Shown piece by piece: positions 41,028-46,598 of a stretch of 46,598 nt of DNA (positions are counted from its first letter, which is position 1; every line of letters begins with the position of its first letter). This DNA comes from an uncultured bacterium (GTDB lineage: Bacteria; Atribacterota; Atribacteria; Atribacterales; Caldatribacteriaceae): assembly GCA_937922705.1 (NCBI GenBank), contig CALAIW010000039.1, positions 1-46,598 of the forward strand, written 5' to 3'. The notes below the pieces were generated by a model. The model had not been told where the DNA came from. It did no database searches and worked only from the letters and a program-made list of their open reading frames with translations. A program made the position numbers and the translations under genes.

Positions 41028-42077
41028 CTACTTCCTCCTTTTACTCCTCAAGGCTTGTAGTTTCTCTTCAAAGGGAGGATACACTACCCCCTCCTCGGTT
41101 ACGAAAGCATGCACCAAAGATGAGGGGGTAACATCAAACGCCGGATTATATACCGCAACCCCAGAAGGAGCAACAGTAACCCCCCCAAAAGTCGTAACTT
41201 CCTGAGGATTCCGCTCCTCTATGGGAATATCACCACCAGTTTTAGCCTCCGGATCCACTGTTGAAAGAGGGGCAGCGACATAAAATGGTATTCCATGGTG
41301 ATAAGCAAGAACAGCTATGGTGTACGTCCCGATCTTGTTTGCTACATCCCCATTCATGGCAATACGATCTGCTCCCACGATAACCTTTGTAATGTGTCCC
41401 CGGGACATCAAGGATCCAGCCATGTTGTCACAGACAAGAGTAACCGGAATGCCGCTTTTAAGAAGCTCAAAAGCAGTGAGGCGAGCCCCCTGAAGAATTG
41501 GACGGGTCTCATCAGCATACACGGTGAGTTTTTTCCCTTCCCTGTGGACCGCCCAGAGAATTGCTCCCAATGCTGTTCCCCATCCCCCACAGGCTAAAGG
41601 TCCAGTGTTACAGTGGGTGAGAACTCGATCACCGTTCTCAAAGAGTGCCGCCCCAAAGCGAGCAATGCTTTCAGAAGTAGCAACGTTTTCCGCGTCTATC
41701 GCTTTTGCTTCGGCAACGAGACGATCCACCACTTCTTCCCAATCTCCCAGGGCATTTTGTGCAGACCATATAGCTCGCATACGGTCCAAAGCCCAGAAAA
41801 GGTTTACCGCCGTGGGTCGTGTTGATCGAAGCTCAAGGTCCACCCGCTCGAGAAAGGAAAAGAAATCCTCACTCTTAAGCCCCTCAAAAGCTCCAAGGCA
41901 CAAGCCATAAGCCGCTGCAACCCCAATAAGCGGAGCTCCACGAATACGCAAGTGTTTAATCGCTTCGACGATATCTCGGTAATCCTCGGTTTCAACGTAA
42001 ACTTCTTCCCAGGGAAGGCGAGTTTGGTCAAGAAACCGCAAACTCCTGCCCTTCCATTCAAGTGCTCGCAGAAACAT
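41028..42077 (-). CDS. mtnA: S-methyl-5-thioribose-1-phosphate isomerase
   Basis: 349 residues of the eIF2B-like family. HLRIRGAPLIGVAAAYG in the N-terminal half, THCNTGPLACGGWGTALGAI (catalytic Cys), DETRPILQGARLTAFEL, and VGADRIAMNGDVANKIGTY with the catalytic Asp are all present. It isomerises MTR-1-phosphate, or 5-deoxyribose-1-phosphate, to the ketose phosphate. A phosphorylase gene with an adenosine-type specificity residue lies two genes upstream, and a fuculokinase-like gene is downstream. ATG behind AGGGGATAGGAG. No mtnB, mtnC or mtnD is here. Confidence 0.96.
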   Translation of the reverse strand: MFLRALEWKGRSLRFLDQTRLPWEEVYVETEDYRDIVEAIKHLRIRGAPLIGVAAAYGLCLGAFEGLKSEDFFSFLERVDLELRSTRPTAVNLFWALDRMRAIWSAQNALGDWEEVVDRLVAEAKAIDAENVATSESIARFGAALFENGDRVLTHCNTGPLACGGWGTALGAILWAVHREGKKLTVYADETRPILQGARLTAFELLKSGIPVTLVCDNMAGSLMSRGHITKVIVGADRIAMNGDVANKIGTYTIAVLAYHHGIPFYVAAPLSTVDPEAKTGGDIPIEERNPQEVTTFGGVTVAPSGVAVYNPAFDVTPSSLVHAFVTEEGVVYPPFEEKLQALRSKRRK

Positions 42078-42091
42078 CTCCTATCCCCTTT

Positions 42092-42547
42092 CTACATTCC
42101 TCTTCCGAAGAGAATAAAGAGCATTACTATGCTTCCTGCCATAGCGACGCCTCCCAAGGCAAAGGGAAATATCTCCCAAAATCTAAAACCAAGAAGAAAG
42201 GCGATAAGTGACCCTGTCCAAACTCCGGTAAAGGGGAGGGGAATTCCAATAAAAAGAAGAATGCCCCATCTTCCATACTTCCTGTATGGGTCAAAATGCT
42301 TCTTTGCTTTCTCGGTGTACCATACCCAAAAGCGATGAAACCACTGCATACGCTGCAGGAAGGAAAAAACAAATGGTAGAAAGCGCATGACAAGGAAAAA
42401 GGGAATAACATTTCCCCAAAAAGCAACTCCAAAAGCTACGGGTAGAGGAAGTTGTTTTACGAAAACACCATATGGCAGTGCTCCTCGGATTTCACTAATT
42501 GGAAGCGCTGCAAGGAGCACAACCCAGAGGATGCCTTCAAAACTCAC
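42092..42547 (-). CDS. small multi-drug export protein family (COG2426)
   Basis: 151 residues with four to five membrane segments and the family opening LPISEIRGALPYGV, then WGNVIPFFLVMRFLPFV, GIPLPFTGVWTGSLIAF and FPFALGGVAMAGSIVM. This is PF06695, a DedA-distant group called small multidrug export proteins, with no established substrate. Its GTG start overlaps the phosphorylase stop by 4 bases (GTGA), so it is coupled. The association with nucleoside salvage may hint at export or flux of a related compound, but that is not supported further. Confidence 0.87.
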   Translation of the reverse strand: MSFEGILWVVLLAALPISEIRGALPYGVFVKQLPLPVAFGVAFWGNVIPFFLVMRFLPFVFSFLQRMQWFHRFWVWYTEKAKKHFDPYRKYGRWGILLFIGIPLPFTGVWTGSLIAFLLGFRFWEIFPFALGGVAMAGSIVMLFILFGRGM

Positions 42548-43368
42548 AGAGACATCCTCCGAACAAGTTCCCGAATAATCAGGGTGAGCTTTGGCTGTGC
42601 CTCGTTAGCAGCCTGGACAACGTCTTCAAAGCTTAAGGGCGTAACCACTCCATCAATAGCAAGGTCAGTAATGCAGGAAATACCAAAAATTCGCATCCCA
42701 GCATGCTTGGCTACAATAACTTCAGGAACGGTGGACATTCCTACCGCGTCGGCCCCAATTTTACTAAGAAAACGATACTCTGCAGGGGTCTCAAGGCTTG
42801 GCCCAGGAAGAGCGACGTACACCCCTTGATGGAGGTAAATACCATGCTCGAGCCCTATCTGAAGCGCAAGCTCTCGGAGTTCTCTATCGTACACCTCAGA
42901 CATATCCGGGAAGCGAGGACCAAGTTCCGGATCGTTAGGTCCACGGAGTGGGTTATCTCCAAGAAGGTTAATGTGATCAGTAATAATCATGAGATCCCCC
43001 CGGCGCATATTTCGATTGAGACCCCCTGCTGCGTTGCTTACAATAAGTACTCCTGCTCCAAGGCCTTTCATGACGCGAACTGGAAAAGTTACTTGCTGCA
43101 ACGTGTACCCCTCGTAATAGTGGAATCGCCCTTGCATAACCACCACAGGCTTCCCGGAAAGGAAGCCTAGGACAAGGTTACCCCGATGCGTTTCAACAGT
43201 AGAAATCGGAAAATGAGGGATCTCCTCGTAGGGAATCACCCGGTCAATTTCCACATCGTCCACAAGCTTTCCAAGTCCTGTTCCCAGGATGATGCCAATG
43301 CGGGGAGTAAAGCGAACTCTTTCTTGAATAAAACGAACACTCTCCTCGATACACTTGCGAAGCTCCAC
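42544..43368 (-). CDS. trimeric purine nucleoside phosphorylase, possibly MTA/deoxyadenosine specific
   Basis: 274 residues from GTG 43366-43368, with GGAGGTGAT upstream; the TTG at 43381-43383 is less well placed. PunA/MTAP fold: GTGLGKLV, ETHRGNL, QGRFHYYEGY, SNAAGGLN, GPSLETPAEYR (the base-binding Glu, E201 in human PNP) and GMSTVPEVIVAKH. At the base-recognition Asn (N243 in human PNP) this protein has Asp (CITDLAI), a change that favours 6-aminopurines. With mtnA in the same operon, methylthioadenosine or 5'-deoxyadenosine is a likely substrate. Overlaps the COG2426 gene by 4 bases. Confidence 0.88.
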   Translation of the reverse strand: MELRKCIEESVRFIQERVRFTPRIGIILGTGLGKLVDDVEIDRVIPYEEIPHFPISTVETHRGNLVLGFLSGKPVVVMQGRFHYYEGYTLQQVTFPVRVMKGLGAGVLIVSNAAGGLNRNMRRGDLMIITDHINLLGDNPLRGPNDPELGPRFPDMSEVYDRELRELALQIGLEHGIYLHQGVYVALPGPSLETPAEYRFLSKIGADAVGMSTVPEVIVAKHAGMRIFGISCITDLAIDGVVTPLSFEDVVQAANEAQPKLTLIIRELVRRMSL

Positions 43369-43383
43369 CCCTATCACCTCCAA

Positions 43384-44289
43384 TCATTTTCTCGGAAACG
43401 CTCGTTCATAGGATTCACGTAAAAGCCTTCGATTGACATGGGTATATACTTGCGTTGTCGCAATGTCGCTATGTCCTAGGAATTCTTGAACTACCCGCAG
43501 TTCTGCACCTCCTTCAAGAAGATGTGTTGCAAAAGTATGCCGGAGTGTATGGGGGGTAATGTGCTTGCGTATACCTGCCTGAAGGGCATATCGTTTTACC
43601 ATATTCCATACACTCTGACGGCTTAAAGGTTTCCCACTGGGACCACTGACAAAAATATACCTACTTTTTTTGCCCCTGAGAAGAAGGTTTCTCGCTCTAT
43701 TAAGGTACTCGAGGAGGGCTTCCTTTGCTCTCTCCCCAAAAGGAACAATACGCTCTTTAAATCCTTTCCCCCAAAGCCTAAGCATTTGCTCTTCAAGGTC
43801 AAGGTGCTGAAACTCAAGAAAGACAACCTCACTTACCCTAAGACCACTCGAGTACATAAGTTCAAGAATCGCTCGGTCACGAACACCAGAAGGTTTCGTC
43901 ACATCACAGGAAGCAATGAGAGCTTCTACTTCTTCAACCGTCAAAACTTCAGGAAGATGTCTCTTGATGCGTGGAGTATCAAGAAGTTTTGCCAGGTTCT
44001 CTCGAGCTACCTTTTCCCGAACAAGGAAACGAAAAAAGGTACGAAGCGCTGAGATACGGCGCGCAAGGGTTGTTGCCTCAAGTCCAGCAGAGGACTCGTG
44101 CTCCACGAAAGCTTCAAGAGTGTCCAAAGTTACCAAGCTAAAATCCTCTACCCTACATTCTTTAAGGAAGCGAAGGAAACTTGCTACATCTTGGCGATAT
44201 GCAAGAATCGTATTCTCCGCCACACGTCGCTCCCAGAAGAGAAAGTTAAGAAAAGCTTCAAGGTACTCTTCAGGCCGAGGATTGGACAC
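43384..44289 (-). CDS. xerD: XerC/XerD tyrosine recombinase
   Basis: 301 residues: SAM-like N-terminal DNA-binding domain (NFLFWERRVAENTILAYRQD in outline) and catalytic domain with SSGLRVSEV (first Arg), a Lys in the beta-hairpin, HTLRHTFATHLL (His-Arg) and LGHSDIATTQVYTHV (His and nucleophile Tyr). The complete catalytic set is present. Length and sequence fit the chromosome-dimer-resolving XerD/XerC rather than a phage integrase, and it sits in a housekeeping operon between lgt and the phosphorylase. GTG start overlapping lgt by 20 bases. Confidence 0.93.
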   Translation of the reverse strand: MSNPRPEEYLEAFLNFLFWERRVAENTILAYRQDVASFLRFLKECRVEDFSLVTLDTLEAFVEHESSAGLEATTLARRISALRTFFRFLVREKVARENLAKLLDTPRIKRHLPEVLTVEEVEALIASCDVTKPSGVRDRAILELMYSSGLRVSEVVFLEFQHLDLEEQMLRLWGKGFKERIVPFGERAKEALLEYLNRARNLLLRGKKSRYIFVSGPSGKPLSRQSVWNMVKRYALQAGIRKHITPHTLRHTFATHLLEGGAELRVVQEFLGHSDIATTQVYTHVNRRLLRESYERAFPRK

Positions 44290-45025
44290 GCTTCCTAAGC
44301 ACTCCTTTCAGGACAAGGGCGAAAAGAATAATCCCAAGGCACGCGGCCTGACCCAAGGTGAAAACACCCAAAACGGCGAATGGTTCGTCCCGCAAGTATT
44401 CGATAAGGAATCGGGCAACTCCATAGAGCACAAGATAGTCAAGGAAAAGCTCTCCCTTAAACCACCGTGACTTCTCAATTCGAAGGAGTACGAAGAGGAT
44501 AATGAGCGAATACCCGATGGCATATATCTGTGTGGGGTAACGAAACCCTTCAAGATGAGGAAACTTCACACCAAGGGGAAAAACGGAGAAAGGGGAAATC
44601 CGACCATAGCAGCACCCGTTGAGAAAACATCCAATACGAGCAACAGCATACCCCAAAGCAAGAGGTGGAGCAAAAAGGTCAAAAAAAACCGCAAGTTTAT
44701 ACCGTTTCAAGTGAAGGTACGGAACAGTAAGCAAAATAGCCCCTAAAACTCCACCGTAAAAGGTCAAGCCACCCTCCCGAAAAGAGAGAATATGCAAGGG
44801 ATAACGTCGGTAATACTCAAGGTGAAGAAGAACATAGGCAAACCGCGATCCCAAAACAGCCCCAATAATACAAAGTGACGCTGCCTCCACAACACTTTCT
44901 GGGGAAACACCTAACTGCAGAGCCCTCCGAATAGCAAAGAGGATACCTATAAGAAAGGCAATCCCAAGTAGAACTCCATAGGAGTACACTGGAAAGCCAC
45001 CAATAGAAAAGAGAATACGGTACAT
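44270..45025 (-). CDS. lgt: prolipoprotein diacylglyceryl transferase
   Basis: 251 residues with seven membrane segments. FREGGLTFYGGVLGA, GYAVARIGCFLNGCCYG (family signature) and FPHLEGFRYPTQIYA are the conserved segments, and a terminal RFLIEYLRDEP is typical. It transfers diacylglycerol from phosphatidylglycerol to the lipobox Cys of prelipoproteins. The ATG overlaps the last base of the upstream stop (TAATG), so it is coupled to the TonB-like gene. Consistent with lipoproteins and a diderm envelope. Confidence 0.97.
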   Translation of the reverse strand: MYRILFSIGGFPVYSYGVLLGIAFLIGILFAIRRALQLGVSPESVVEAASLCIIGAVLGSRFAYVLLHLEYYRRYPLHILSFREGGLTFYGGVLGAILLTVPYLHLKRYKLAVFFDLFAPPLALGYAVARIGCFLNGCCYGRISPFSVFPLGVKFPHLEGFRYPTQIYAIGYSLIILFVLLRIEKSRWFKGELFLDYLVLYGVARFLIEYLRDEPFAVLGVFTLGQAACLGIILFALVLKGVLRKRVQSSA

Positions 45026-46464
45026 TAAAACACCACCTTTTCTTGAGAGTCTATAACCCCAATCCAGACTGGACCAGGAGCAACCTTCACCTCTTTCCCG
45101 TCAGGGAGATAAAAGCGCGTTTTATCTCGCATGCTCTTTTTTTCCCAAGTAACAGGAATGACCTTCCCTTCAAGGAATACAAATCCTGAACCTCTACCAA
45201 TAAAGCGAATTTCAACTCTCCCTTCTGCATCCTTTATTTTGTGCTCGGTTACTTGGATGATAACCGTGCTACAAGCAAGCTGTGCCCGTGTTTCCCCATC
45301 CCGATGTGGTTCCCCATTAATAAATCGGAGATATACTCGGCGTTCAGGGTTATAGACAAACTGAACACGATAATCTCGCGTGTATCTAATCTCAACTTGA
45401 GGAGCACTTCTCCCCTCCAACGTCTCTCCCGGAGGAAGGACAGAAAACGTTGCCGAACGTATCGGACGGAGAAGACCAAGACGCTGTGCCTCCTCAAGAA
45501 GGGACGGAAAAAGAGCATAGAGATTATGCGGTGGACGCCGATCTTTCACTCGTTCAAAGGGGCGAAAATTTTTCTGCTCATCAATGTGGTCTACAGCAAG
45601 TTCCCGAATATACGCATAGGATTCTACACTTCCACCACTGTGGACAAGAATAGCATCGTGCTCAGATGCTTTTAAAACAAAGTACGGACGAGCACTTCGA
45701 ATGGGTCCAACACGTCCCCTGGATTGAGGGTCAAACACGGCTAAAAATCGGGTGATACCACCTTCAGTAAGCATCTCGTAGACAACACGTGCTCGCCCCA
45801 AACCATACTGGGGCCTGGCCTGGGGCGTATTTTCAATGGCAAAAGCGAAAGGCCTTTGAGTAAAAGGAGAACGTCGCTCAAACCATCCTTCTGGAGGAAC
45901 AAGCTCCCCCGTAGCCAGCGTCTCCCCTGCCATACCTTCACTTGTTGCAAGACCTTCCTCAGCAAGACGGGCAAGAAGGTTTGACTTTCCCTCCTCTTCA
46001 AAAAGACCACGCACAGTTGCTTCTGCTTCAGGTCCTTCCCACTGCATCCGCTCTTCGACTTGGAGCTCTTCCCCAGGGGTGAAGACTTTTTCTCCCGAGG
46101 GCGCAGCTTCCTCAAAAGCACTCTCAGTTTTTGGAAGGTCCACCGGGGGCTTAGGAATTCGAACTTGTTGCCGCTCCTGTTCTACCTTCGCAGCAAGCTC
46201 ACTCTGTATCTTTGGTTGCAAAGGCTCCTCCGCCTTAAGTTCCTCGGGAGGTTGAAGTTCCGCACGGGTAACCTCTTGAGGTAGAACACTCCGAGGCGCT
46301 TCTTTCGCAGGAATCTCCATAAGCTCTACAACCACAGGCTTCTCTTCTCCCTTCGTTACCCGTATGGAGAGAAGCCACAAAGAGAAAACAGCAAGGAAGG
46401 CAACATTTACCGCAATGGAAATTGCAAGGGAAATAGACCATACACGCCTTTCGTTATAAACCAC
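45025..46464 (-). CDS. TonB-like anchor fused to a DUF3048 domain
   Basis: 479 residues from GTG 46462-46464, one base after the exbD stop, behind GGAGG; the TTG at 46492-46494 lies within exbD. Residues 1-9 are basic, 10-34 form one membrane helix, 38-50 are VVVELMEIP-type as in TonB/TolA, 40-200 are Pro/Glu-rich and likely extended, and about 200-479 are a DUF3048 (YerB-like) domain with FAFAIENTPQARPQYGL, YEMLTEGGITRFLAVF, GPIRSARPYF and VHSGGS. In the helix, S16 and N20 fall on the S16/H20 positions of E. coli TonB. No TonB_C domain is present. Role: a periplasmic partner driven by ExbB/ExbD is inferred; DUF3048 function is unknown. Confidence 0.87.
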   Translation of the reverse strand: MVYNERRVWSISLAISIAVNVAFLAVFSLWLLSIRVTKGEEKPVVVELMEIPAKEAPRSVLPQEVTRAELQPPEELKAEEPLQPKIQSELAAKVEQERQQVRIPKPPVDLPKTESAFEEAAPSGEKVFTPGEELQVEERMQWEGPEAEATVRGLFEEEGKSNLLARLAEEGLATSEGMAGETLATGELVPPEGWFERRSPFTQRPFAFAIENTPQARPQYGLGRARVVYEMLTEGGITRFLAVFDPQSRGRVGPIRSARPYFVLKASEHDAILVHSGGSVESYAYIRELAVDHIDEQKNFRPFERVKDRRPPHNLYALFPSLLEEAQRLGLLRPIRSATFSVLPPGETLEGRSAPQVEIRYTRDYRVQFVYNPERRVYLRFINGEPHRDGETRAQLACSTVIIQVTEHKIKDAEGRVEIRFIGRGSGFVFLEGKVIPVTWEKKSMRDKTRFYLPDGKEVKVAPGPVWIGVIDSQEKVVF

Positions 46465-46465
46465 C

Positions 46466-46598
46466 CTACTCCTCCTCTCCCGGTTGAGTGGCAATGGCCA
46501 TACGTTCCACTCCAGCCCGCTTTAAGAGGTCCATGAGTTTCACCACTTTTCCATGGAGGACTTCTCGGTCAGCTTCAATGACTACTGCGACTTGGGGG
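46466..46598 (-). CDS. exbD: ExbD/TolR biopolymer transport protein, C-terminal part
   Basis: Only the last 43 residues are in the window: PQVAVVIEADREVLHGKVVK, then LMDLLKRAGVERMAIATQPG and a short acidic tail. This is the periplasmic ExbD/TolR domain end (strand, conserved aD..v.hg.vv, helix, aGv.r..iat). Its TAG at 46466-46468 precedes the TonB-like GTG by one base. The N-terminal membrane helix and, most likely, exbB lie beyond the right edge. Confidence 0.9.
   Translation of the reverse strand, partial: PQVAVVIEADREVLHGKVVKLMDLLKRAGVERMAIATQPGEEE

Noticed and set aside
43384-44289. phage or island integrase
   Set aside because: Complete XerC/D motifs, housekeeping operon, no attachment repeats, no phage genes and no shift in composition.
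1-46598. CRISPR arrays, insertion sequences or prophage remnants
   Set aside because: No regularly spaced repeats, transposase or phage structural genes were seen on either strand.

Overview
The window looks like an ordinary chromosomal stretch of a thermophilic, anaerobic, diderm bacterium. Diderm: a beta-barrel outer-membrane protein ending in Phe, a LolA-like lipoprotein-sorting protein, and an ExbD/TonB-type pair. Anaerobe: hybrid-cluster protein and an oxygen-sensitive style gene set. Thermophile: a TtuA-type tRNA 2-thiolation enzyme with two zinc fingers and Fe-S cysteines. Together with SpoVS, HU, two ribose-type sugar ABC operons and Firmicute-like features (tilS-hpt-ftsH order, a GAAC-N4-GTTC LexA box), this suggests Atribacterota (Caldatribacterium-like). 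That assignment is an inference; Thermotogota- or Synergistota-like lineages are not excluded. No insertion sequence, prophage or CRISPR array was seen.

Layout. 1-295: a strong leftward promoter and perhaps the start of a gene leaving the window. 296-1677: rarA with its own promoter and a LexA-type operator, probably starting at ATT. 1680-8545: one leftward operon of RND/MMPL exporter, LolA-like protein, outer-membrane barrel, TetR regulator, threonine aldolase and a small unknown, with a TetR-like operator at its head. 8549-11022: a DAHP synthase-prephenate dehydratase fusion behind a flavoprotein. 11185-16021: a first ribose-type ABC operon (binding protein, ATPase, two permeases). 16080-16250: a 56-residue membrane protein. 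16301-19724: a ferritin-like protein divergent from a zinc-ribbon protein, ECF sigma factor, ZAS anti-sigma factor, serine acetyltransferase and Cys-rich membrane protein. 19688-27600: YlbF, an L-fucose-isomerase-like enzyme, and a second sugar ABC operon with a phosphomannose-isomerase-like enzyme under a divergent LacI regulator with two operators.

27608-30489: hybrid-cluster protein under a palindromic operator, tRNA-Leu(CAG), tRNA-Arg(CCG), and a spoVS-hup operon. 30507-36829: a leftward operon tRNA-Met(CAT)-tilS-hpt-ftsH-thioesterase-trkA-DUF89-nudix. 36837-39453: rightward ttuA, a divergent acetate-kinase-family gene and a C_GCAxxG_C_C redox protein. 39441-46598: a long, tightly overlapping leftward operon: exbD (cut by the window end), a TonB-like/DUF3048 fusion, lgt, xerD, purine nucleoside phosphorylase, small-multidrug-export protein, mtnA and an L-fuculokinase-like kinase.

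Most notable: the TonB-like anchor fused to DUF3048 directly after exbD; the phosphorylase-mtnA-fucK set with an Asn-to-Asp specificity change, suggesting 5'-deoxyadenosine/methylthioadenosine salvage; the acetate-kinase paralog with two altered catalytic residues; the SOS-controlled rarA; and the ECF/ZAS/CysE group resembling a thiol-stress circuit.
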